Positions 42,383 through 53,876 of a stretch of DNA of 64,000 bases are shown here, one piece after another. The DNA comes from Brachionus manjavacas (taxonomy: Eukaryota; Rotifera; Eurotatoria; Ploima; Brachionidae): NCBI GenBank assembly GCA_019054805.1, contig JAHQIY010000007.1, forward strand, positions 6,081,501-6,145,500, given 5' to 3'. Made by a program: the position numbers and the translations under genes. The number at the start of each line of letters is the position of its first letter. Positions within the stretch are counted from its first letter, which is position 1. The notes beneath the pieces are model-generated. The model was not told the DNA's origin. It did no database searches and saw nothing but the letters and a program-made list of their open reading frames with translations.

Positions 42383-44592
42383 TATTCATAATTTTGGTTT
42401 TATTTTGAAAAGAAAAATTCATAATGACCAAAATATATTTCAGAGCTTCTTTCTTTTTCTTTTCTAAATTTTAGTATTCAATAATCAAATTTAGATTAAA
42501 ATTAATATTTTAATGCAAAACTTTAAATTAAAACACATTTTACTGCGTCAATACAAGACATTTTTAAAGTCAGGTTTTATTAACCCAATTGTCCTTAATG
42601 TATATTTGTTTTTTTTTGCAGAAAAAATTCAATTTTTTTTTTTGATAATCAAAAAATTTTATTAGTTTTTGGTTTAAAAACAATTATTAAAAAGTTGAGG
42701 GCTGCAAGAGAATCGATTATTTAGATATTTTTGAAAAACCATGCTAAAAGTTTTTATAAACCCGACCGTCCTTTGAGTGTTAAAGAAAGTTTAATTTAGT
42801 GCACATAAAATAATGTAGTCCTGTTTGGAAATAATATAGTGCAACATTAGGTAAAGCCATATTTAAATTAAATTGACACTAAGGATAAAACCAGTCAAAA
42901 GAAACAGCACTTTAAAACAGGATTGAAATAGATTATTAGAACTTAGTTAAAAAAAAGCTGAATACAAAAAATTTAGATCGAAAAAATAAAATTAAAAAAA
43001 AGGTTGAAAAAAATGAACATAGTAAATCAGAACAAAATAAATTTGACTCATCGATCTTTGCACCTACTTTCAAATCAGTACATTGGGATAACATTTGATC
43101 AGTGAAAAAATTAAATAAAAATGAAGATAATTTCTTCTTGTTTAACCCCTTCGGTTATTAGAGCGTAATGATCACTGTGTATATGTTTAATACTCTATTT
43201 TAAAGAGCTATAAAAATGATTTAAATAAGCTCTTAATCCTTTTTCATGAAATAAAGTTCAAAAGTAATTTAGGTCCATTTTATTATGTATTTAGCATACT
43301 TGGTTGAATCTAGTAAACTCTGCAAAAGTATATAAAAAACAACTTAGTTAAAATAGTAGAATTAAGATGGTGTGTTCCATGAAATGTGCATTTTCATATA
43401 ACAAAGTTTACCTTTAAATTAAACAAAAAAAGTTAAATTCAAAAATGTATCTCTGCATTAATTCTTTTAATTCTACAAAAAATGTTATTATTGTGTTTAA
43501 AATTGATTTGATCATTTTGAGCATCAAAAAATTTTGTTTGTAGAACTAAAAATTGTTCGGACTTAATTGCTTGAGTTTCTGCAATAAGTAAGATATCAGT
43601 TTTATTTGAAGAAATTGGCATTGGAAAAAGTTCTTGTTTAATTGGAACCATTGAAATTCTTGAGCTGGTAATACTTTCTTTCTGCAACCTTTTGAAGCGT
43701 TTTTTTCAAAAAATGAATCTAAAGTTGAAAATGAAAAAAGACCCATATTTTAACCGAAATCAATTACAAGTTACAAAAAAATTCAATTAATTTTTTTATA
43801 TCAATTTAAAATAAACTTAAAATATATTGTTTGATTTTTTAATTCTTAATTTTAATTTAATATATATTATATTTTCAAAAAAAATGGGGGTCAGTCGTAT
43901 AAAATCGGGAGTCAGTAGGGTGTCAGGTTTCTTTAAAAGTAGATTATAGTTTTTCCTTTAAAAATAATATTGAAATTAGGAAAACAAACATGACAGTCAA
44001 AAAGCTTAAAAATTCTTGATCGAGTGTTATATCGTTTCAAAACTTTAAAACCCGATTACAAAATAACTAAGGTCTTTTATTATAATCAAAATATCTCGAA
44101 AACTAGACACATTTTTAGAAAGCTCGTTAAATTCTCTTCAAAAAAAATGGGGGTCAGTAGGGGGTCAGGTTTTTAAAAATATAAAATTATTCAATTTTCA
44201 CAAAAAATAAAAATTTTGGAGAAAAACTAATTTAATTTTCAAAAAAAAGAGAAAAATTCAGACAAAATGATATGTTAAAACTTTGGAAAAATATTTTTGC
44301 TATGCAAAAAAACGGGGGTCAGGAAATTAAAAAAAAATTGGGGGTCAGTGTTTTAGTAGGACCCTTTTATAGAAATTAACAAAAAATAACTTTTTTTACG
44401 AATGTTATTAACATAAACGGAAAAAATATTGTAGTTTATAGCTTCTCAACATTTGGTAATAGTTTAAAAGTTCTCTCTGCCTCTTCACAATTTGCCGTAG
44501 TGTAATTCTTACCAAAGCCAGCTTCGCTTGTCGAGTTGTTTTGCTTTTTGTTGTTGAATGTGTCTCAACTACACTAGGGTTTGTCATTGACC
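42383..44592. repeat. ~2.2 kb internal unit B1
   Basis: It corresponds to unit A1. It shares A1-specific A/T-run lengths (for example TAGAACTAAAAATTG and the longer run before GCAGAAAAAATTC), showing that the 2.2 kb duplication came before the 15 kb one. Confidence 0.9.
43439..43746 (-). CDS. Small unknown protein gene, unit B1 (frame-broken)
   Basis: Same two overlapping frames as in unit A1 (start MGLFSFSTLD at 43746; MVPIKQELFPMPISSN frame to 43439). See the A1 entry; unidentified. Confidence 0.35.
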
Positions 44593-44846
44593 TTCACTAC
44601 TTATTTTATCTATTTGTAAATCTGTATCGAGCATGAGCTCTTTCATGAGCATAAGAATTTAATTGACTTTTTTACACTTATTTAAACTCTAACTTTTTTT
44701 ATTTACTTCTCTTGAAGGAGGTTAATTATAAATAAGTAAGTTAATAAATAAGTCTCTTTCGCAAGATGTTGGATCACATCCAAATGTAAAAATTTGACTT
44801 AACATTTTATAAATGAGCAGCATCTAACAGATGTACTAATTGAACA
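44593..44846. repeat. Filler segment between B1 and B2
   Basis: Copy of 29628-29882 and 17591-17846, with one T run shortened. Confidence 0.88.
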
Positions 44847-47062
44847 TTCATAATATTCATAATTTTGGTTTTATTTTGAAAAGAAAAATTCATAATGACC
44901 AAAATATATTTCAGAGCTTCTTTCTTTTTCTTTTCTAAATTTTAGTATTCAATAATCAAATTTAGATTAAAATTAATATTTTAATGCAAAACTTTAAATT
45001 AAAACACATTTTACTGCGTCAATACAAGACATTTTTAAAGTCAGGTTTTATTAACCCAATTGTCCTTAATGTATATTTGTTTTTTTGCAGAAAAATTCAA
45101 TTTTTTTTTTTGATAATCAAAAAATTTTATTAGTTTTTGGTTTAAAAACAATTATTAAAAAGTTGAGGGCTGCAAGAGAATCGATTATTTAGATATTTTT
45201 GAAAAACCATGCTAAAAGTTTTTATAAACCCGACCGTCCTTTGAGTGTTAAAGAAAGTTTAATTTAGTGCACATAAAATAATGTAGTCCTGTTTGGAAAT
45301 AATATAGTGCAACATTAGGTAAAGCCATATTTAAATTAAATTGACACTAAGGATAAAACCAGTCAAAAGAAACAGCACTTTAAAACAGGATTGAAATAGA
45401 TTATTAGAACTTAGTTAAAAAAAAGCTGAATACAAAAAATTTAGATCGAAAAATAAAATTAAAAAAAAGGTTGAAAAAAATGAACATAGTAAATCAGAAC
45501 AAAATAAATTTGACTCATCGATCTTTGCACCTACTTTCAAATCAGTACATTGGGATAACATTTGATCAGTGAAAAAATTAAATAAAAATGAAGATAATTT
45601 CTTCTTGTTTAACCCCTTCGGTTATTAGAGCGTAATGATCACTGTGTATATGTTTAATACTCTATTTTAAAGAGCTATAAAAATGATTTAAATAAGCTCT
45701 TAATCCTTTTTCATGAAATAAAGTTCAAAAGTAATTTAGGTCCATTTTATTATGTATTTAGCATACTTGGTTGAATCTAGTAAACTCTGCAAAAGTATAT
45801 AAAAAACAACTTAGTTAAAATAGTAGAATTAAGATGGTGTGTTCCATGAAATGTGCATTTTCATATAACAAAGTTTACCTTTAAATTAAACAAAAAAAGT
45901 TAAATTCAAAAATGTATCTCTGCATTAATTCTTTTAATTCTACAAAAAATGTTATTATTGTGTTTAAAATTGATTTGATCATTTTGAGCATCAAAAAATT
46001 TTGTTTGTAGAACTAAAAAATTGTTCGGACTTAATTGCTTGAGTTTCTGCAATAAGTAAGATATCAGTTTTATTTGAAGAAATTGGCATTGGAAAAAGTT
46101 CTTGTTTAATTGGAACCATTGAAATTCTTGAGCTGGTAATACTTTCTTTCTGCAACCTTTTGAAGCGTTTTTTTCAAAAAATGAATCTAAAGTTGAAAAT
46201 GAAAAAAGACCCATATTTTAACCGAAATCAATTACAAGTTACAAAAAAATTCAATTAATTTTTTTATATCAATTTAAAATAAACTTAAAATATATTGTTT
46301 GATTTTTAATTCTTAATTTTAATTTAATATATATTATATTTTCAAAAAAAATGGGGGTCAGTCGTATAAAATCGGGAGTCAGTAGGGTGTCAGGTTTCTT
46401 TAAAAGTAGATTATAGTTTTTCCTTTAAAAATAATATTGAAATTAGGAAAACAAACATGACAGTCAAAAAGCTTAAAAATTCTTGATCGAGTGTTATATC
46501 GTTTCAAAACTTTAAAACCCGATTACAAAATAACTAAGGTCTTTTATTATAATCAAAATATCTCGAAAACTAGACACATTTTTAGAAAGCTCGTTAAATT
46601 CTCTTCAAAAAAAATGGGGGTCAGTAGGGGGTCAGGTTTTTAAAAATATAAAATTATTCAATTTTCACAAAAAATAAAAATTTTGGAGAAAAACTAATTT
46701 AATTTTCAAAAAAAAGAGAAAAATTCAGACAAAATGATATGTTAAAACTTTGGAAAAATATTTTTGCTATGCAAAAAAAACGGGGGCAGGAAATTAAAAA
46801 AAAATTGGGGGTCAGTGTTTTAGTAGGACCCTTTTATAGAAATTAACAAAAAATAACTTTTTTTACGAATGTTATTAACATAAACGGAAAAAATATTGTA
46901 GTTTATAGCTTCTCAACATTTGGTAATAGTTTAAAAGTTCTCTCTGCCTCTTCACAATTTGCCGTAGTGTAATTCTTACCAAAGCCAGCTTCGCTTGTCG
47001 AGTTGTTTTTGCTTTTTGTTGTTGAATGTGTCTCAACTACACTAGGGTTTGTCATTGACCTT
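44847..47062. repeat. ~2.2 kb internal unit B2
   Basis: It corresponds to unit A2 and shares A2-type run lengths (TAGAACTAAAAAATTG). Confidence 0.9.
45906..46214 (-). CDS. Small unknown protein gene, unit B2
   Basis: The 102-codon frame is the same as at 30941-31249. Confidence 0.35.
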   Translation of the reverse strand: MGLFSFSTLDSFFEKNASKGCRKKVLPAQEFQWFQLNKNFFQCQFLQIKLISYLLQKLKQLSPNNFLVLQTKFFDAQNDQINFKHNNNIFCRIKRINAEIHF

Positions 47063-47157
47063 GATAGGCCAGGTATTCGATTCGAATATAAGATTTGATA
47101 ACTCATTTTTTCTAGATTCCATTTCTCTTTTAATTTAGATTTATTTAAAAAAAGCAT
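46903..47157 (-). CDS. Unknown ORF, copy B version with shifted C-terminus
   Basis: It starts like 31908-32189 (MLFLNKSKLKEKWNLEK). One extra T at 47006-47011 changes the second half to EAGFGKNYTTANCEEAERTF and ends at LLPNVEKL. Unidentified. Confidence 0.3.
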   Translation of the reverse strand: MLFLNKSKLKEKWNLEKMSYQILYSNRIPGLSRSMTNPSVVETHSTTKSKNNSTSEAGFGKNYTTANCEEAERTFKLLPNVEKL

Positions 47158-47454
47158 AACTGTTAATTTTGTAATTCAAACACAAAAAATTAAACCATAT
47201 ATTTTTTTATTTAAAAAACTAATTAAAAAAAAAGTGCTTCCAGACCACGAGCCACTAAATTCCTCGACAAGTAGCTCAATAAAACTATTTTTCTTCAAAA
47301 ATTCAAAAATTCATTTTTCTACAAGATACAAAATTTTGAGGCATTTTTAAAAATTTTGTTTAATCTTAGGATTTGAATTTAATAAAATTTAAAGAATTTT
47401 CCATTTTACAGATATTCTATCAGTCTTTTTATTAATTTATTTTGCTATGTTTAG

Positions 47455-47925
47455 TTTTCATCATTGGCAAAAAAAAGCCGTTCAACTGATTCTGTCTATC
47501 AGTCTCATCAGAATTTATGTATTCAAAAGCCTCCAGTTGCGAAAAGAGAATCAAAAGAGGAATCAAAATTTCAAGACAAAATTGAATCTAATGAATCATT
47601 TTTTGATATTTTGGCCAAAATCCAGTCAAACAGATTAGATGACCAACGATCTTCGTTGCGAATTAAGAGCAAACCAAAATCTGAAAACAGGCAAAAAGAA
47701 AATAAAACCGATATGGATGACGAATTTTTCAACTTAGTAATGAAGAGCCAGCGTAGCAGATTAGAAGACCAAAGGTCCAGCATAGCTATTACTAACAATG
47801 GGACAAAATTTGTCAAAGTAAGAACTAATGACCGACTAACTGTTCCTCCCGATGATGAGTTCTTCTCAATGCTTCAAAAACTGCAATCTAGACGTCTAAA
47901 TGAGCAACGATGTGTGCCAAAATAA
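47455..47925 (+). pseudogene. GPSM2/Pins GoLoco exon, copy B (out of frame)
   Basis: All three GoLoco motifs are present and identical in protein to copy A. The A run just after the acceptor has eight A (GGCAAAAAAAAGCC) where copy A has seven, so joining the same acceptor to the phase-1 TPR donor would shift the frame before the first GoLoco. There is no TPR exon in copy B, so this is an orphan 3' exon. It could only be used through another acceptor or start (an ATG-less frame opens at 47464), or the extra A may be a base error. Confidence 0.75.
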
Positions 47926-48084
47926 CAAATGATTTTTAATTGTTCCATGTTAACAAATAACTATGTAAAAATAAATTTTTAAATTTGATTTTTTAGTCGG
48001 TCGTTCTAAAATGAATTAACTTTTTTAATAAACATCTATCAAAAAAATACAAAATGTTAAAGTCTAGAAAAAAATTATTTTTTT

Positions 48085-48925
48085 TTGAAGCAGGAAAAGA
48101 TACTGGGTTGGGTGGAGGCCTTTCTAAGAGAAAGGAAATAATGCGTTGAGCATTTTTTGTGTGTGGCTTATATAAACGACTTACCGGAATGTCTGAATAA
48201 TGTGTGTAAGATGTATGCAGACGGCAATAAGAAAATAGTGGTTAACAAGTGTGGAGTTGAAAATAAACTACAAGAGAATATATATTATATAGTCGAATGG
48301 TGTAGAACTTGGTCGATAAGACTTAATGGGTTAAAGTGTAAAGTGATGTATTAAGAAAGACCTTTTGATATTTCGATAAAAATATGTGCGAAAATTTGTA
48401 TCCTACCTTTGTAAGAACACACTTAGAGTTCGCGTCATCAGTATGGAAAAATCTATCAAAAAAAGAAACAAAATAATAGAAGGGGTTCAGAAGAGAGCAA
48501 CAGGTATGCTGTTGGAATTAAGGAGCATGGAATATGAAGAAAGGTTGAAGAAGTTAGGATATACCGACTTGGGTATAAGGGGAAAGAGAGTTGACATTAT
48601 ACAGCTATATAAAATAACACATAAGTTAGAAGAGGTAAATCCATATCAGATCACTGTAGATGACTGTAAGGGGTCAAACATTAAAGGGAAATTCCTTCCT
48701 AAAAGAAAAGCAGCTACTTGAAATCGATTACCTCCCAGTATAGTTGATGGGAGTAATGTGAACAGCTTTAAAAATTAACTTCATATTGAGTGTAACCATA
48801 GGCAAAACAGATAAGAGCTGATATGATGTAGCCTTATAACTTACATCCAGATAGGTTTGATGGTTGAAAACCAAAACTGTCTGGATGTGTCACAGCTTTA
48901 TTTACTACTACTAATACTACTAATT
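48085..48925 (+). mobile_element. LINE-C fragment (copy B)
   Basis: Same YADG-mutated RT and deleted thumb as in copy A. The later part is open for 111 codons here (48386-48721) because an A run differs by one. Confidence 0.85.
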
Positions 48926-49099
48926 TATCATTTAATTCTTATTTTATGAGCAAAATTATTTGAGAAATAAATTTGGAAAAGAAAAAACTACTCATTTTTA
49001 TTTGAAATATTTGAATAGATTTTTCATTCGAACATTATTTTTAACTTTTTCCCTGAAGGCTTTTAACTAGTTCTGTAAATTAGGTGCAATATCTCCGCA

Positions 49100-49510
49100 A
49101 AATGCACAAATTCAGTCAAAGAACAATACACTGTTTCCATTGAAATTTTGCCCTTTTATATTTTATTTAAAAAAAGAGGGTTCAACTTAATTTTTATATC
49201 AAAATAAAGGTTTTTTACTCATCTTTCGGCAAAATTATCTAATTTTTTGAGATTTCCAAAAAATGTCAATTTTGGCAAGATGAAAATCTACATTTTTTCA
49301 TAATAAACTTTACAATTTTACTTGCAAGCAGTCGTTGTTTCTTTTTTTTCTTGGTGAAAAAGAATAATTCTCTATTAAGGATTTATTTTGCTTAGAATTG
49401 AATTAAATAACAATTTAAAAATAATAAAAAATATCTTTTGATAAAAGTTAGATAATTTTTAAATAAAAATTCAGATTAAAGATGCAGAAAACTTAATGAA
49501 CCTTATTAAA
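49100..49510. repeat. Dispersed repeat (copy B)
   Basis: Duplicate of 34130-34545, related in inverted orientation to 59640-60030. Confidence 0.8.
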
Positions 49511-49840
49511 TACTTAAAATCTTCAAGAATACAACGAAAATTTTAGCGTTTGAGAGTTATTTTTCTAAAGATTTAAGTTGTAATTTTTATTTCATTTAAC
49601 AAAAAATAATTTTAGTTACAAAAAGTTTTTAAATAAGATTACATAAATATCTATTTAAAAAAGAGGATAATTTTTGAGTCATCTTCTTCGTATTTTTCAA
49701 TAATCAAATTTTTTTCCAATTGAAAATAGAGCATTACATATTAAATTGGACATAGCATATTTTTTAAAAATTGCACATAAATTAATTTATATATAAATTC
49801 ATTTTAAAAATTTTAGACAAAGTTTAACTGAAGCTAAAAA

Positions 49841-50462
49841 ATGAATTTAAAAATCAATGATAAAGTTTCATTTAAAAGATCAAATGGTATAAAATTAATA
49901 TCATGCATTATAATTAAATATTGTTTAAAATTTTTTTTAAGGATTAATTCAAATAGGATTTATTAAGAGTATAAATCAAGAAAAATTAGAGCTGGTATGG
50001 AATAGTAATCAGAGGACTTTTGCAAAAAATCTTCGAATTGAGGACGTCAAGCTTGTTAAAAATAAATATTTTTCCCTTAAAACATTCTTAATATCATTGA
50101 TGGTTGTCATTTTTAGTTTGTTTGGAATTTTGATTGGGGAAGGTGTTTATGTTAACTATGTTGAACAAGAAATAGCATATAATAAGTGCTTGCCGTATAA
50201 AGATTTAAGTTTTTTTGTTTTTTTTTTCACAGACTTTTGTTCAAAGAGTCCTTCTTTTCTAAGAGCAATCCTTGTTACTTTTTCTGATATAGCTTCTAGT
50301 ATAGGGCATTGTGGTGGTCTCTACTTAAATTTTTTTTTAAAGTATTATTTACAAATGTTGGAATTTTTGGATTTTTTCAAATTGTTATTTGTGTGATCAC
50401 CTTTGTTATAATTTTTTTAACTTTAATTTTTTTATATGTTTATATGCTAGAAAAAAATTAGT
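49841..50462 (+). pseudogene. Kinesin-13-N-like membrane protein gene, copy B (frameshifted)
   Basis: Exon 1 (49841-49886) and the exon 2 acceptor (exon from 49942) are conserved. A T run near 50331-50338 has nine rather than ten T and the next codon differs. The frame therefore ends early at 50396 (KYYLQMLEFLDFF) and loses the last membrane helix. The bases beyond still match copy A with further run-length changes. Confidence 0.65.
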
Positions 50463-50524
50463 GTAATATTATTGTTTTTCTTTAAAAAATAAAATTTTTT
50501 TAAAATTTAAATAAGAAAAATATT

Positions 50525-51485
50525 ATTTTATGGACCTTGTTAATGCAGAGAAGTCCGCTATGGGTCTTACTTTCGTCCTGGGTCTCGAGACCAGCAAAAA
50601 AGTTCCGCAATATCGTTCCTATTTGATCGTTCCGCAATATCGGGATGATTCGACTATTCTGGCCTTTTAAAGAGAGACCAGCACGAGTCCTTATCCTTAT
50701 CGCTGGACTAATTTTGTGCTAATAGCTCTTAATACGAGCGCAACCAGCTGCCGACCGAATCATGAGACCGTTTTGTAGATTGGCAAAGAGCGCGTGAGTG
50801 ATTGGAAATTCCTAATGGAAAGATATCTGTGGGTAGAGCGAAGTAGGCGTCCACCTTTACTTTTTCCCTAGATATAGAGCTGTGAGCTGTGAGACCCTTG
50901 GCCTGAATCTGACAATCATCGAACTGGGCGAAAATTCTTTCGACCTGGTTGCAAAGAAGCTGGTGGTAGTAGGTGGAGGAGGCTGTTGGAGATCCCTCGC
51001 CTATTTGATCATTTTCCTTATCATTTTGCTCTTGAAGCTCGTCTTCCGAGCTTTCTGGATTGTCCATGTACCTCCACGATTCCATAAGGAATTATGGAAC
51101 ATTACTAATTAATTCCATAATTAATTAATAATGTTCGTGTCTTTGTCCCAGAAGTATTTACTAATTACCGGGCGACCGAACTTCCACTTATGAATTAATG
51201 AATAATTAGGGTGATTAGTGGTGGGTGAAAGGATATTGTTGACTAAATCGATCCCCGGTGTGAGCTTTGCTAGTTCCTTAAAACCGCATCCTGCTTTTTG
51301 AGCGAGTGCGAGACTTAGCTGTAGCTGTCTTGTTGCCTCCTGTTTTAGGAAGCCTTCCTGAGGAGCTAGCAGGCTTTGTGGCTACCACTACTACGTTGTC
51401 CCTCTGTGGGATGTAGCTTGCCTTATCTAATGAGAATATCATGATCTTCAAAAAATTTAGGGTCCTATCCCAGCTTCCTTTAGAG
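50525..51485. other. GC-richer block (copy B)
   Basis: Duplicate of 35560-36520, including the CGTTCCGCAATATCG direct repeat and the palindrome (about 51097-51136). Confidence 0.55.
50729..51085 (-). CDS. Unknown acidic-headed protein (copy B)
   Basis: 118 codons identical in protein to 35763-36119. See that entry. Confidence 0.45.
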   Translation of the reverse strand: MESWRYMDNPESSEDELQEQNDKENDQIGEGSPTASSTYYHQLLCNQVERIFAQFDDCQIQAKGLTAHSSISREKVKVDAYFALPTDIFPLGISNHSRALCQSTKRSHDSVGSWLRSY

Positions 51486-52349
51486 ACTACTTAACTACCA
51501 AAACAAAAAAACTTCAATTGTATTAGAATAAAGTCTTTTAAAGTTTATAATAGTTTTTAACCACAATTATAAAAAACGATTAAAAAATTAAATATTAATT
51601 ATTAAATTTTTCTAATCAATAAGTGGCTCAAGGATACGAGGTCAGCTTTTTTAATGACAATTGGTGCTATTTGTAGAGTACCACAAGTAAATAATATTTT
51701 TTTATTAAGAATTCGAATCCAAATCATGTCACAAAAATATAACATTAAAAAAAACCTATTTATTCTTCAGCTCAGATTTGGGCTCTTTTTGACATTTGAT
51801 TTGATTTTTTGGGGTGTTGTGAATTTCAAAAACAAATAGAAAAAATTCATCATGTTTTGATAAATCAAAATTAGAGTTAATAAAAAATATTAGAAAAAAT
51901 AAGGCCACAAACTGCAACAAAGAATGTTACACTTAAACGCCTTAAATAAAATTTTTTATTCTATTTTCTGTTTTTTAAATTCACAATACCATTAATGGTA
52001 AATAATTTATTTGTTTATTTGTAATTTTATATTTTTGTTAAATAAATGTGAATATTAAATATCTTATAAAAAATTCCAATAAAATGATGATTCGTTCGAA
52101 TTTATCCATCTATTTTCCTGAATCAAAAACCAAGTTCAGATGCAAAAATTAAGATTTTATCATTCAAGTGAAATTTAAAATTAAACATTGTTTTTTGAAA
52201 TAAAAGTGATATTCTAAAAAATGATATTTTTCCTTTTCTCTAAATTTTTTTATCGCTATTAATAATCTAATAAAATATACACTTTGTTTAAAAATTTAAT
52301 TATTGTATTTAGCAAGTAAAAATTTATTTAAAAAAAAATTTACATAAAA

Positions 52350-52900
52350 TTAAATTGATTTATTTTTTTTTAATTCTTTTCTTCTTTTTCTGTAAAACCA
52401 TTGACTGATTTGTCTTCTTGTGATCTCGAGATTCTCTGCCAATTCAGATATTTGTTCTTTTTGTGGATATGCACACACATTTTCAAAAAATTCATTCAGT
52501 TTTATTTCTTCGTTTAATGATATGCGTTTAGACGAATTAAATTTTTTATTTCTTGAATTTGAAATCCATCTTGATATTTGACGGACCGACAAATTTGTTT
52601 TTTTAGCTAATTGAATCTTTTCATTTCGAGAAAATCTTTTGGTATATGAGTGCATCGTAAAGAATCCTGCGATTTTTAAAATTTATTCGTTTTTTTGAAT
52701 TTTTCTTAATAGGCTGATTATCATTTTTCTTGGACTGTTTTTTATTGATAAATGTATTGAAAAACTTTCGATAAACTTCGAAAAGAGACTTTCGAAGAAT
52801 TAAAAAACATTTTAAAAGCATTGGTAGAAAATCTCCAGCTTAAGTTAGCTGAAGCTCTAAGTGAAGTGAGTAAAATGTTTGAATAACGAATTAATGCCAT
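52350..52900 (-). CDS. Double-homeodomain protein gene, copy B (frameshifts elsewhere)
   Basis: In this copy the junction that is broken in copy A is intact: NEKIQLAKKTNLSVRQISRW is continuous and both recognition helices lie in one frame ending KELKKNKSI at 52350. Instead, the T run at 52636-52639 is two shorter than in copy A, and a run near 52760 is one base longer, so the first part of homeodomain 1 and the N-terminus (from MALIRYSNIL at 52900) are in other frames. Because each copy is intact where the other is broken, the parent gene was probably intact. Homeodomain 2 again has Arg at position 51. Confidence 0.7.
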
Positions 52901-53025
52901 TTTAAAAATAATCTTAAACATCAAGATAAAAAGATTAAAATAAAATATTGGAATAATAATTATATCAAAAAAAATCTAAAATTAAAATACTAACGACAAG
53001 AAAAAATTTTTAAGGTAAAAGATAT

Positions 53026-53760
53026 AGAATTTGGAAGAAAAAACCATAATTTTTATCTTTTCTAAAGATATGTTTTCTGCCTTAAAATAAGTTTTTTTAG
53101 TATAAAAATCTTTATTGAGGTCAATATCGATTTTTTATGTTAAAAAAATAGAATTTGGAAGAAAAAACTATAATTTTTATCTTTATTAAAGATATGTTTT
53201 CTGCCTTAAAATAAGTTTTTTTAGTATAAAAATCTTTATTGAGGTCAATATCGATTTTTTATGTTAAAAAAATAGAATTTGGAAGAAAAAACTATAATTT
53301 TTATCTTTTTTAAAGATATGTTTTCTGCCTTAAAATAAGTTTTTTTAGTATAAAAATCTTTATTGAGGTCAATATCGATTTTTATGTTAAAAAATAGAAT
53401 TTGGAAGAAAAACTATAATTTTTATCTTTTTTAAAGATATGTTTTCTGCCTTAAAATAAGTTTTTTAGTATAAAAATCTTTATTGAGGTCAATATCGATT
53501 TTTTATGTTAAAAAAATAGAATTTGGAAGAAAAACTATAATTTTTATCTTTTTTAAAGATATGTTTTCTGCCTTAAAATAAGTTTTTTTAGTATAAAAAT
53601 CTTTATTGAGGTCAATATCGATTTTTTATGTTAAAAAATAGAATTTGGAAGAAAAAACTATAATTTTTATCTTTTTTAAAGATATGTTTTCTGCCTTAAA
53701 ATAAGTTTTTTAGTATAAAAATCTTTATTGAGGTCAATATCGATTTTTTATGTTAAAAAG
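53026..53760. repeat. 122-bp minisatellite, about six units (copy B)
   Basis: Units start at about 53026, 53149, 53271, 53394, 53518 and 53640, with differences mainly in A/T-run length. The array fills the space between the homeobox gene (minus) and the gene at 53877 (plus), so it sits in a shared upstream region. Confidence 0.95.
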
Positions 53761-53876
53761 TAAGAATTTTCGCTGAAACTTGATTCAAAAAAGATATTCT
53801 TAAAAATATAATATTTTTTATTTCGATAAAAAAGTTGTAGTAAAATAATTTTTTTTCAAACAAAATCTAAAAGGAG

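Larger units (their letters stand above)
38544..53760. repeat. ~15 kb tandem duplication, copy B
   Basis: It follows copy A head to tail with the same order: LINE-A tail 38587, SINE 39066, LINE-A 41019-41845, minus tail 42062, units B1/B2, GoLoco exon 47455, LINE-C, membrane-protein gene, GC block, homeobox gene and minisatellite. It lacks the 178-bp segment of 36.73-36.9 kb and has about six rather than 2.6 minisatellite units. It then continues into unique sequence at about 53760. Confidence 0.92.

Noticed and set aside
53026..53760. CRISPR-like array of regular repeats
   Set aside because: The 122-bp units are contiguous with no unique spacers, and the host is a eukaryote; it is a minisatellite.
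23578..53760. Exact double assembly of one sequence
   Set aside because: The copies differ by a 178-bp segment, minisatellite number and many run lengths, so they are distinct sequences, although allelic origin is still possible.
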